Assembly: GCA_013400975.1 (NCBI GenBank)
Contig: WBMZ01004770.1
Span: 310,001 to 374,000, forward strand
Direction: 5' to 3'
Origin: Atrichornis clamosus
Taxonomy: Eukaryota > Chordata > Aves > Passeriformes > Menuridae
Length of the DNA: 64,000 nucleotides
Shown here: one piece after another, positions 23,601 to 34,731 of the stretch
Numbering within the stretch: position 1 is the first letter of the stretch
Layout of the letters: each line of letters opens with the position of its first letter
Made by a program: the position numbers and the translations under genes
The notes under the pieces: model-generated
Seen by the model: only the letters and a program-made list of their open reading frames with translations
Told to the model about the DNA's origin: nothing
The model's database searches: none

Positions 23601-26600
23601 TATCTTGTGGTCTGAGGCAATGTGTTAAGTACAGTTTCTGGAAGACCTCAGGGTTACACTCTGAGAGCAAAAGCACAGCCCATCACCACTATGGACCAAT
23701 GTCTGGCTGCTGCCTCTTCAGTCGTGTGTGTACCAGGACCCCGAGAGACACCCATGGCTGTGTTTTAATGGAGCTGGTTTACATTTGATAGAGACAAGGG
23801 ATGGCACAAGGCTTGTGAATAATGCTGAGCATGGGAATATTCTCCCTGGGAGTGGGGCCATCCCATATGTGTGCACAATTGCAAATTCCCAGTCTAAATG
23901 TATATTTAAAAGTTCACATTTATGCACCATTGGATTTACTTAATACTGTCCACAAAATCAACATTTTAGAGCTTTCAGAGCATTCTTAGCATTCTTCCCC
24001 TGTGCGGGATGACTCTGAAGCAGATTCTCCTGCACTGGGATATTTAGGCAGTAGGTCCCTGGCAGTGGTATCCTCTCCAAGAGGTGTGCCAGCTCCAAGA
24101 CTGATTGCTGGTACCTTCAAAGGGTGAGAAGTTGGCACCTCCTTTGGCTGCCAAGGCTTCTGTGCAACGAGCGCTCCTCTTTCCCAGCAGAAAGAACTCT
24201 GCTTTCTGCCTTTGCCCTTGCCTAAGGCTGAGTTGTCTTTATCACACTTACCCTGTGGGCACAGGAAGTGATATTATATAAGAAATAATTTTGCAACACT
24301 ATTTCTACTAATCATTGCCACTCCTACCATAATAACAGACAGATGCAACACACACAATTCATGTTTCTATTATTATTTTTTTGCTATAGTTTGCATGTGT
24401 TTTCCATTTAATTACAGTATATGAATTTCATATCTCATTTTTTTCCCTTGCATTTAAAATTGAATTTGATACCTGTGATACATAGATAGGCCTGTGGTAA
24501 GTCGTTTGATGCACTTTACACTCTTAAGTCTGCCTCTGCAAATCTCTTAAGTGCTCTGAATATTTTCCAGTTTTTAAGGTGATGCAATAGTATCTGGGAT
24601 ACAATTGTAGTAGTTTCTGCACAGGACAGAAGAGTAGCATGAGCATTTAAAGAAACTTTGCTTAAGAAGAGAACCAACACCAAAATCAATCATAACCATT
24701 TTTAGTTGTTAGAGAACTCTTTGCACCTTTTTACCTCAAAACAAATTGCAAAGGACTCTGCAGAGGGAGAAAACTGAGGTGTGCTGTTTAGTGATGATCA
24801 GGATATCATGACCAGAGTAGGGACAGCACTGAAATAGAAACCAGGTTTTTGTGACTGACCTACTCAATGGGAAGCACATCTTAAAATAACTCAGGCTTGA
24901 AGAACCTGTGGTGTGCTACTCATTGAGAAAGAAGATTTCAGTTCAGGTTTTACAGGAAAGAGGCCAGCTGAAGTAGAGAGAAACAAAGGAACGTTACTAA
25001 ATGTTTGTTCCTACTCTATTTTAATGTGAATTAGTGGAAATCTTACTAACAATGAGCTCTGCCTCCTCTGTGGCTTTCCATGTGTTTCAGAAAGAATAAT
25101 CCTGCTACTCAGCAAGAGGAGAAAAGCAGCAGGAGAGCATTGGTTTAATGGGCATGCTTTGGATTCACACTGGATCGTGGAAGTAGAATTGTCCCCTGTG
25201 GATGTAGAAGTGTCATGAGAACTCTCCCCAGGTAACATTCAAGTCTTCTTTTTCTGAAGTGCGATGTGTGATTGCAGACAGATCAATCAACTGCAAATGA
25301 CACATTTTTAAAACAAAGATTGAATGCCCACTTAAATCACACATGGCCCACAGAGGTTTTGGAGGCTTGATGTACACGATTGAGTAAATAGCTATAAATA
25401 AAACTGACTATTAAAAAATCTTTAAATGTGCATTATGCCATCAAGCTATGCTGTTTGGAAAGAGCTGTGGTGTTTGAGAAAAATTAAACATATTCAACAA
25501 CTGTCCAAATAAATATTTACACATAGTTTATGATGTACACAAAGATATGTCTGTGGCAACTCTTGGACCCCAAAAAGCTTTATTAATTATTCTTTGAATA
25601 TGGTATTTTCAGACACTTAAACACTGCAAGTAGACAGGAGACAGCTAATGGTAGGGAGAAATGCTGATTTCAAGGGAATTTGCAACTTACTTTTCCCATA
25701 AATGTTAGTAGCAAATTGCAAAATATTTATATGGAATGTATGGAATATACCTATGTGGGGAAGGGGGAGAGAATTGTAATTCATATAGGCTTTTAGTACC
25801 TGTTTGTTTGGCCACGTGATTGAAGAGGCATTTTTTTTCCTGAGAACTCTCCTGGTCAGTTCCAGCTGGAAATGAGCAGCACTAAGGCTGTTATCACTGA
25901 AGGTTTTGTCATTACTTGTATACCATCTATGACCTGCAGGTATTTTGATTCTGAATTTCCTAGACAATAAATGTTAGATGCTTTCAGTGCCCTAACTCCT
26001 GTTCAGTAGATGATGAGTTCTGTGGGGTCCTGGCTTTGTTGTTTAACGGGGGTAGAGTGTGATACTTGAAAGACAAAATTTCTTTAGATAAGAAACTTCA
26101 GAGTAGGGACCTTACTTTCCTGCTTGCCTGTGATGTTATCAAGCAATAATCCTTGCTAAGTGAGGATTAATGTTCAAACATGATCAAACTGATGAAATGT
26201 CTTTTTGGCTGCAGAGGAAACCTGGCAGAGTCTCCCTCTGCCTGCCTTTGGATCATTTTATAGACCTCCTTCACATCAGCCACTTTAATTGTGAGTGGGG
26301 TGGGGGATCATCGACTTCTCCCACTCCCACTGGGGAACATCTTGGACTCAGATCTCACCTGAATCTAAGAATAGTGTCCTACAAAAGTGTCTTTTAGTTG
26401 TAAAGCTCTGAAACCAAGTTCTCTGACTGTATCAGCTGGAAAGTTGTTTTGGATTTCACCAGCTTGTTTCATCACGTGCTAGAGAGCGCCAGCATTAAGA
26501 AGACTTGTCTTAAGCAATCCTCTTAGTGTTCCTGTGAGAAGTGGTTATATTTTAAATATAGTGAGTCAATCTGTTGTCCACTTCTCATGGACAATTTGAT

Positions 26601-28827
26601 CAGACCCCATGGGGCAAAGTTAATGGAGTCTTGTAATATCTAAAAAGCCCCTTTACCAGCAGCCCCATTTGCTTTTCGCTTGTACTGCTTATTTGCTAAT
26701 TCCCATCTCATTGCAAAACTTTCTAGGTACTCTGATTTCTTTATCTGACTTGTTAGGAGTGAACATGGCCCTTAAGGTCTTCTTTATTTTTGGACAGTTC
26801 TCAATTTTACCAATTAAAAGAGCGCCTTTGGATGGTTATCAGAAGCTGGAGCTGAAAACATGTTTGCAATTACTGATGACATAGCTGTTTCTATTTGCTG
26901 CTCGCTCTTTTAATTCCAAAAAGTGATATTTTTTTTGGCAGTAGATATGAGAAAATATGTCACTGTGTATAATTACAAAATGCTGTTCATTTCTGTCTTG
27001 TAACTGTGGGGGGTTAGTTGGTACAATACATTTGGCTCATTCTTGGCTCACTCAACTGCATGACACACATTTAAGTGTATTATTAATTGTCATGTTAATA
27101 TTCATTACCATGTTAATTTCCATGGAATCTTATAATTCTGCATGCCTCCAAATTGATGTTCAAGGGTATATGCAAGCATGAAAAAAACACTGAATGATTT
27201 CCTAGGACATTACAATAAGCCTTATATAAAATCATGTTCAGAACATTTTCCTCCAGGAGACCTGGGCTTTTTCAATAGACTTTTACCCCACCATGATAAT
27301 TGCTACAAAACAAGATTCATCCCTGGGAATGGGCTTTGTACAAAGCTGCTTTAAATGTTCCTTGTGCTTTCAACCAGATTCAGAATACAAATCCACAGTA
27401 CTAGCTTTACTTTAATTTCCTAGGTTGCATCTGTCACCTTATCAGAGCAATCTGACTGTACAGTACACTGAAGAAACTGCATAATATTTTTAGTGGCTTG
27501 CATTTTTCACTTGATATACAACAATTATATGAATAATGGCTCTATAAGTATCTGTGAATTTTTCTGTAGATAGTTTTCAAGAGAAAGTTCTACTAGAAAC
27601 AGTAACTTGGAACAGCCAATTTGTGGGATGAGAGGTGAACCTCAATTTAAATGACTGTTGCCTGGGAATTTAAAATAAAAGGATTGATGCAAATATTTTG
27701 AGATCAACCTCCTGTAAGCACAGACCATCCTTACCTGGAGTGTGATGAAATAAATGGGAATTTTTCATTGGTTTTGAATGTGTATCAGATTTGCAATGCA
27801 GGTGTCTGTTTAAAAGAGAGAGGGCTCATAATGTCCAAAGTGCTCTATTTTTCCAGAAAAGCAGGCTCATCCAACTCAAACTTGTCTACTTTTGAGAACA
27901 CCTTTAGCTAGGAGTGACTGCACCTTCTGCAGTTTGTAAGGGAGTGGGTTCTTTAATCCTGGTGAAGTTTCAAGAGGTTTCATGTATGCTCATTATCCAC
28001 TTTCAGTTCTCTTCTCTTCGAGAACACACCAGCCTAGGCAAAAGAGAAGGTGGTTTTAGCTTCTTATCTCAGCTGGGGGTTGGCATTCATGGTCAGCTAT
28101 ACGGTGATGGCAGGAAACCAGGGTGGGGTCATAGCACTGGGAATTTTATTGCAGTATAAGAATAGCTCCCTGCCAAAGTCCTCCTAGGGCAGTGTATTCC
28201 AAGGTCAGGTATGCTCCACAATAATTTCAAAACATGCTTGTAAATAAATTGTATGGGCTTAGCTGTGCTGTCATTGACATTTCCACCCCAAGCAGATGCC
28301 AGGCCTACTCTGGAGAAAATTTCTCTGACTGAGAAGCCTCACACCTAAACAGACTTAGAGCTGCTCTTCTCAGCTGGGATTTAGTAGTCTTGGTTCTAGG
28401 TGGCAGCAAAGCCCTTCTCAAGCCCTCTGAGTTGCTTGGGGTACACCTGCCCTGGGGAATGAGGAGCAGAAATACTGAGTCACTTCTGGACAGGGCAGCT
28501 CTGGCAGCAGCGTGGCTGCATCAGCCTGTCTGGAAAGCAGAGCCGGGAAAACTGGGCACTGCTGCTCCAACAGGTCCCTGCTGCTGCTGGGGCCGAGCAG
28601 GGCTCTGGAGACACAGCTGCTTCTCAGAGATAGCCTCTATTTATTCAGGAGTTGCATATTTTTCTGTGCTGCAGCTTCACTTATTAGGGTAGGACTCTGC
28701 TGCACTGTGTCTTTCTGTCCAGTGACAGTATAGGCAGTTTCAGGCATAGGTGAACTCTTGTCAAGCATTTTTTATTTGTCCACAGCAGCCAGCTCTGCTT
28801 TCATAAAAGACATCAGCACACTGCTAC

Positions 28828-28855
28828 ATTATTATTCTTGTTATTATTATTATTA
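28828..28855 (+). repeat. (TTA)n microsatellite
   Basis: ATT/TTA triplets are interrupted once by 'cttg', about nine units in all. A simple repeat with no attached element seen. Confidence 0.85.
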
Positions 28856-29949
28856 CAAATTTTAGTCAACAACTGGTATTCAGAAGTCGTAAGTCTAGTT
28901 TTAGAATACCAGATCTACTTGAACCCAGCCATTTAGAAGTGTGACATTTAAATTAATATACTGGTAATATGTTAGGAACGATCTTTTGAACTTCTTTTTA
29001 GCAGAAATTAGCATTTTATCTGAAAATCATAATGGAAAGAAAATTGTGTAGTCTAGCAAGGTATATAATTTAGACTTGATGATAGAAAAATTGTTTTCCA
29101 TCAAGCAAACCAAAGAAGAATCCATAATAAAATTTTACAAGTTAGCTGCCACCAAGAATAAACTCAAGAGCACTATATGAAATGAATTGTGTGTTTTAAC
29201 TGAATCTTCTCTCAGGACAATAACTCTAATGTAGAGCCAAGGTCTGAGGAGGTCACCTGCAGAAAACCCTCCTGGGGCATTTCAGAGGAGAAAGGAAATA
29301 CTCTTCTCCCTGTCAGGTTCACTTCGTGTTCTAATATGTCTGAGGATGTGCATTGAAAACATAATACACAGCCACCATTCTGAGCCAGGGTTTAGATAAC
29401 AAGGGTCATTAAGAAATCTCTGAGGATGACAAACTTAACCCTGTGTGAACTTAAAGATCATATCCTGCTACTAATGTGAAGAGTAAGTCTGGTTGATTGT
29501 AATTGTGACTGAACTAAAATGTCACTTACCATTAGGATCAATTTCTCTTTTTTTTAAAGAATTGCAGCATTTCTGTAAAAATATGTGTAAGATCATAACT
29601 GGCATCTATTGAACATAGTCTGTACTGTTCTTTTCCAGTACTCTATGAGAGAACATCTGTATTTCCATATGTTTTCAAATATTTGCCATATCTCATATTG
29701 TGTTTGCAGGACTGGGGTGTGGTGATTCAGTGCAGGATCCCACATTAAAACACCTATTGAGAAACCTCTACCTTTGTCATCACAAGTATCCAACTCCACA
29801 ACTTCTGCTCAGGCCCTCCAGGTAAACCAGGGTGTATCGTGACTCTTCCTGTGCCCAAAGGATGACGTGGGCTTTCCAAAGAACATGCAGTACTCCTGGC
29901 TCTGAATTCAGAACCACAGGGACTGCTGGGCTCTCAGCTCACTGCCCTG

Positions 29950-30239
29950 CAGCTGTGCTGGGGTGAGGTGCTGCAAGTGTGTTTTCAGGGATTCCCAGGT
30001 TAGCGGTGTGGGAATGTTAGGATGCTCGCATGTTCGGATGGTTGGGCACTGGAACAGGCTCCCCAGGGCAGTGGCCACAGTCCCAAGCCTGACAGAGCTC
30101 AAAAAGTGTTTTGACAACACTCTCAGGCGCATGGTGGGATTGTTGGGGTGTCCTGTGCAGGGTCAGGAGTTGGACTTGATCCTTATGGATTCCTTCCAGC
30201 TCAGCAGGTTCTTTGATTCTGTGGTTCTGTGATTCTGTG
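29950..30239 (+). mobile_element. CR1 LINE 3' end (5'-truncated)
   Basis: From about 30036 the sequence is typical avian CR1 3' end: 'ggttgggcactggaacagg', 'ctccccagggcagtggccac', a 'gagctcaaaaagtgttttga' step and 'gttggacttgatccttatgg'. It ends with three octamers at 30216-30239 (ATTCTGTG, GTTCTGTG, ATTCTGTG). CR1 elements end in such octamers rather than poly-A. Only about 200 bp is clear; 29950-30035 is probably a diverged continuation. No reverse-transcriptase coding remains, so the copy cannot move. An 89-codon frame across it is not a gene. Confidence 0.85.
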
Positions 30240-33219
30240 TGCTGTGTGCAGTGGAGAGAGTTTGAAGCTGCCCTACCAGTGGCAGTGTGAAAAACTCCTG
30301 ACTGTCGGCACTATAAAAATCATTCCCTGAGCATTCTCAGACCTTTATCACAATGGCCCAATTTATGCCTGTGTGAAGCAAAGAGGCCACTTTAGCTCCC
30401 GTTGCCCAAATCCCCATGCTCCATCCTCCAGGCATGCCTTTGAGCCTTGAGCCTCATGTAAATTTTTATAGCTCCATTAACTGGGATGTCATCAATTTGA
30501 ACAATTACAAATTACAGTGATATTAAAATATCCAAGCAGCACTAGTTAGAAGGCAGCAAGGATGAGAATTATCACATTCCTAGCTCTCCAGTCATGCTGG
30601 GGCTCCTCGCTTGGTTCCTGTGCTCCTTGTCTTGCATTAGGGAGTTGAGTGTAAAAGATCTCATTTGCATTTTAGTTTCCTTGAACTCCTAAAAGTGAGG
30701 GAACTTGGCTAAGTGTAGATTTTCTGTATATTGTGTTTACTTAAGGGGATTTAGGTACTTACAGAAAATGCTGGGTAGATAGAGACTAACTACAAGGATT
30801 ATGGGTGAATTTTATTTAGCTCTACTTCTAACTCAGTTCCATTCAGTGAGGCTTTTTGGCTTTCTAAGTTGTGGAAGTCTTTTGTTCTATGTAAAAGAAA
30901 AAAAAAATCCCTTGGGTGTCCTTCTTGGACAAGACTGATAGAAATTGTAGAAGGTGCCTTCTCTGCTTTACAGCAGACTCAACTCTCTCTGCCCATTTGT
31001 CAGTAGGGTCCATGTCTGCATCACTGAGCTGGTGTCAGGGTGCTGCAGACTATGAAGCCATCTTCTTTCCCCTGGGATCAGGATGAGTTTTTATCTCATT
31101 GGATTTTTTTTTTCTCGAAGCCTTTTTTGATTCCTTATGATTGGTTATACTGACTTTATAGCTTTTCCCCCCACTTCTTTTTCTCTTGGTTTGGTCACAG
31201 GATGCAGTTACATTAATTTTTAGAGTGGTCCAAGGTGCAGTATATAACTGAAGGCACTATGCAGCATAGTGTCTTTGGGATGTTAATAGACACATACTCA
31301 CCAGGGAGAGACAAATTCAAGTCCCTGGGAGACAGGAAACCCTGCTTTTTGGAGTACTTTTGGTCTTGCAATGAAATAGGCTCAAACTAATACTCCTCTC
31401 AGTACAATAAATCAGGAGTGATTTCCTTGAATTAAAAAGGGGTTGCAAAGAGATAAAACTAGTGATAGGAGAATCATTGCCCTTCTCTCTTAAGAGCAGA
31501 CAGTTGGCTAAATTCCTTTGCTCCTCAGATAGTGTTGAATGTCATGCAAGTGATCATTGGGTCTGTGGGGAGTGGGATACAATCAGGATGTTAATGTGCT
31601 GGGAGTGCAGCTGTTTATTCCTCGGCGCCGCCCGTGCTTTGACTCACCTTTGCTGCCAAAGTACTTGTTCACCTCTCTTCATTTGTAACCCAAATCTTTA
31701 CCTACACACATTTGTGACTGAGATTTGTAAGAGACAATTTTATGCTTGAAAAGGGAGAATTACTTTACAGCTCTACCTATTGTCTGTGCAACTGCTTGAC
31801 AACCTCGCAAGAACTCCTTTCACTCTTTGCCTCTGGTTCTCTTTGTCAGTAAGAACCAGAACATGTATAGTTCTAAGTGCTGAAAATCAAATACTGACGT
31901 GATATATTAGCTTTCCCCCCTCCTCTCAGTGTTCTAAATATGGCTCTACTTTGAAATTAAGTGCACTACGGAATATTCAGTTGCAGCACATTGCTGGCAT
32001 ACAGTTTATAAATTGTTAGTGTTTGGCAGCCCTTGGTTTTTAAATTCCTACTGATCACAAGTAGCTGGCACTAATCAGCTCCAATAGAGTTACGGTACTG
32101 TGTACCTTCTTAAATGGCTGGAGTGGAGATACACATCTAAAACCCCATATATAATAGCCACATGTCAGAAACACTTTGCTCTGAGCAAGGTTTTTATTTT
32201 ACTTTTTACATCTCTCACATTTTACATCTGGTTCAACAGTTCTGAAGGAAACTACATCTGATGTGATAGCAGGAGATCTATATCACACATCTCAAAACCT
32301 GCCAGAAATGCAATTTAAATATAGTTTTGGACAAAGTAAAAGAAGTATTATTGGTATCAGATGTTTGGGCAGTGAGAAGTTGAGCTCCATCTCCGCTTGA
32401 TTTTTTTTCGTACAGAAGGAAATCATAATGTGAAATCCTAGTTCTGCTAAAACTTGTGAGAGCTTTGCCATTGATTTCAGTCCTCAGTTTCACCTTGCAT
32501 CTGTAAAGTACCTGCCAAGTTCAATCAAAACTGTAGCTGGAGCAGCAAAGGCAGACCTGGATATGTCCTTTTGCAGAGATGAGCAGGGTTTGGACTGGAT
32601 TCAGTGGGGATAACTATCACCTGTACTGTGTCACAGACTTCAGAGAGATCTTCTCCAGCATTTGGATTCACAAAAGGTTTGGACAGGGCAGGCTGGTTCT
32701 GGTGCACGTCACTTTATTCCAATTAATTTTCACGGTGCAAATTTAGAACTATCTGAAATTTCAGATAATCTTGTTCAAGTCAGTAGGAGCTTTATGCCTG
32801 GGTCATCTGAGAGTGCACATACCACCTGAACTGAACTTCTGAAGTTTGTGGGAATCATTCATCAGCAATGGATGGAGAACACGACCTGCTGGCTGCGTCT
32901 GTCACAAATTAGCACCTCCAATGGCTCACGTCTGAAGGGGCTGCCTGCACGTCCTCCACACATGGCAGTGGGCTTAGTTGCTTGGAAATAGGATAGCCTG
33001 TGCGTTAAAAGAGGTGTAATTTTAAGACTGCTGGTACTTGGGGTTTGCTGAAAAACAGACCTCACTGATCCAGGGTGCTGAAACCTGCTAATAACAGCTG
33101 CCAGTCAAAGGCTTGGGAATGTGCTCAGCCACTTGCGTGTCAGCAGTGTGCCCAAGAACCTATGCAGGTGTCCCAAATGCATTTTTTTCCTGTGCTGGGT
33201 ATGTGAGATATGTCATTGT
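30240..33219. other. non-coding DNA
   Basis: No gene is supported. A POU octamer ATTTGCAT lies at 30663-30670. At 32750-32767 there is a perfect 18 bp palindrome (see findings). Around 32772-32800 'aagtcagtaggagctttatg' may be a relic of an old amniote repeat. Open frames are short and overlapping. Confidence 0.5.
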
Positions 33220-33351
33220 GAGAATCTGGGGCTGTCTGAACAGACAAAGCAAGATTCACTTTGTTATTAGGATCCTAATTGTTAAAGAGAATCTGGGGCT
33301 GTCTGAACAGACAAAGCAAGATTCACTTTGTTATTAGGATCCTAATTGTTA
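33220..33351 (+). repeat. perfect 65 bp tandem duplication (period 67)
   Basis: Positions 33220-33284 are repeated without a single mismatch at 33287-33351, separated by 'aa'. Each copy starts 'gagaatctggggctgtctga' and ends 'ggatcctaattgtta', and contains the small inverted repeat GTCTG-aa-CAGAC. Perfect identity points to a recent duplication, an assembly artefact or strong conversion. The 67 bp period shifts the reading frame, so the 74-codon frame at 33113-33337 that spans it is not a repeated protein domain. Confidence 0.95.
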
Positions 33352-34269
33352 TTATTCATCACTCCGGAGCCCTAACGAAGGACAGGGGCCCCAGTGTGAT
33401 GGACTCAGTAAGAAGATGAGCTTCAGCTCTTGCTTTGAAGCACGCAACGTTTTGTCTCATTACTTCTGATCATAATCCAGCACCAAAAGAAATCAAAAGC
33501 TGTCTCTGAATTCAGAGAGAGCTGAGGGCACACGAAAGCTCTCAGGAAATGCTCAGTGTGTTGTCAGGATCAGGCCTGTAATGTGTAACTCCAGCCTAGA
33601 AAACTCATTTCCTTTGAAGCTCAGTTGAGTGTTACTACTACACATCAGCATGTTGCACCACACAGAGTATATCAAATTTGATGTCATTTTTTTTTCTTCC
33701 TTTTTCCCTGGGAACCTGTAAATATCCTTTGGTAGCAAAACCAGAGAGGAATAAATTCTCCTCGATGTATTTACAAATGTGAGAAGCTTTTCAAGTTGTA
33801 TTTGCAATTCTCTTTCTTGCAATGACCTCTATTTTCATAATCCTTCATGGAATATCATGGTTTAAAGAGCTTTCTCTCCCTGCTGTTTTTGTTAAAAGGT
33901 TTTTGGTGTGATATTTGGAAAGTCAAATTCCACATTTAAACGTTGTGTTTTCACAGATATAAATGAAAGAGGCCATATTTATCTTTTTTCCCCTTTTCCC
34001 TTTTTCTGAGAACATCAGGCAATTCCACTTTTCTGCATGTATTGTTAAACTAAACCGTGAGAGCATACAGCAGCTTTAATAGTAAAGCAGTTGTGATTGC
34101 GTTTTGCTTGTAATTACATTTATTTCCTCACATATGTCCAAAAAGGCAAGCATTAGTTTGGCCTGTATAGGCATGTGCTAATAATGGCAAGAAAATAATC
34201 TGGCAGCTTGACAGCAAGGAAAATAGCTTACAGTCACTTAAAGTCTTTCATGTCATGGACACTTGCAAA
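33352..34269. other. non-coding DNA
   Basis: No gene is supported. 'gtcaggatcaggcctgta' at about 33563 resembles the tail of an old amniote repeat. From about 34090 the sequence becomes complex, mixed-composition DNA leading into the CpG-dense patch. Confidence 0.45.
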
Positions 34270-34400
34270 GGCTCTGAGCACTCGGGCTCTCGCTCGCATG
34301 CTTTTAAAATCGATTGCGTTTTGAGAGAGGGGGAATTTGTTATGTGCTGCGGATTTGCATCTAAATAATCAAAATCTGAAGAGATACAATTGGCAAGGTA
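34090..34400. promoter_or_regulatory. candidate regulatory element beside the CpG patch
   Basis: This repeat-free, complex sequence holds a POU octamer ATTTGCAT at 34353-34360, several TAAT cores ('tgtaattac' near 34110, 'taataatgg') and, from 34282 on, unusually frequent CpG. It lies 230-540 bp upstream of the candidate exon at 34630, so it could be an intronic enhancer or alternative promoter. No conservation data were available. Confidence 0.3.
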
Positions 34401-34530
34401 CGGGTGTGTGATGACGAATTTGAAAAACCCAGTAGTGGCACTCTACAGGACTAATGTACAAATATCCGTGGGCCCCGTGCTCTGCTCTGTGTCGGCCTGG
34501 CAGAAACGCCTGCAGATGTCCACGGAAAAA
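34270..34530. other. CpG-dense patch
   Basis: About 13 CpG occur in about 250 bp ('ctcgggctctcgctcgcatg', 'atcgattgcg', then tacggg, gacgaa, tccgtg, cccgtg, gtcggc, aacgcc and cacgga), giving an observed/expected ratio near 0.9 by rough count. The surrounding kilobases are CpG-poor. It is too short and not GC-rich enough for a formal CpG island. It may mark unmethylated regulatory DNA. A 73-codon frame at 34390-34611 lies in it, but its possible splice donor at 34533 is out of phase with the next candidate exon. Confidence 0.5.
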
Positions 34531-34629
34531 AGGTGGGCAAATAAAGAGTCCCTGGTTACAGGAAGGACTCTGAGGCTCATGTGTATCCCACAAACCATCT
34601 CATTGATTTAATTGACTCTCTGTGTACAG

Positions 34630-34731
34630 GACGGTGCAGTTCAGAGTAACCCAGAAGGTCACGACTTTTTCCTGTTAGAACAGGGCTTTGCCAGCCCCGG
34701 TATTCCTGGCACCACAGAGGTGACCACTCTG
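34630..34731 (+). CDS. candidate internal coding exon, 34 codons, family unknown
   Basis: The segment is 102 bp, flanked by a 3' splice site ('attgactctctgtgtacag', AG at 34628-34629) and a near-consensus 5' splice site (CTG|GTGAGT, GT at 34732). Of three frames only the one starting at 34630 is open; the others stop inside. It encodes exactly 34 codons, so the exon is phase 0-0 and could be skipped without a frameshift. The peptide begins DGAVQSNPEG, has a central HDFFLLEQGF and ends TTEVTTL. It contains no Lys, Arg or Cys and no rare-codon bias. In-frame stops lie at 34609-34611 and 34753-34755, just outside the borders. I do not recognise the protein. It would be one exon of a gene extending beyond the window or with other exons I cannot see. 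A chance splice-bounded frame remains possible. Confidence 0.5.

Larger units (their letters stand above)
20498..29949. other. non-coding DNA
   Basis: No gene is supported over this long stretch. GC-rich pockets (21.4-21.65, 23.25-23.6 and 28.4-28.65 kb) produce overlapping open frames on both strands without domains. The 20530-20680 interval has clustered TAAT/ATTA and a Pit-1/octamer-like 'atgcatattcat', and could be regulatory. A fragment near 22750 ('attgacttcagtga') may be an old repeat relic. Confidence 0.5.

Noticed and set aside
33113..33337. Apparent internal peptide repeat in a 74-codon frame
   Set aside because: Caused by the 67 bp tandem duplication. The period is not a multiple of three, so the peptide copies are in different frames.
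34390..34611. 73-codon frame as a first exon joined to the 34.63 kb exon
   Set aside because: The only reasonable donor (AAG|GTGGGC at 34533) leaves two extra bases, which would put the next exon into a frame with an early stop.
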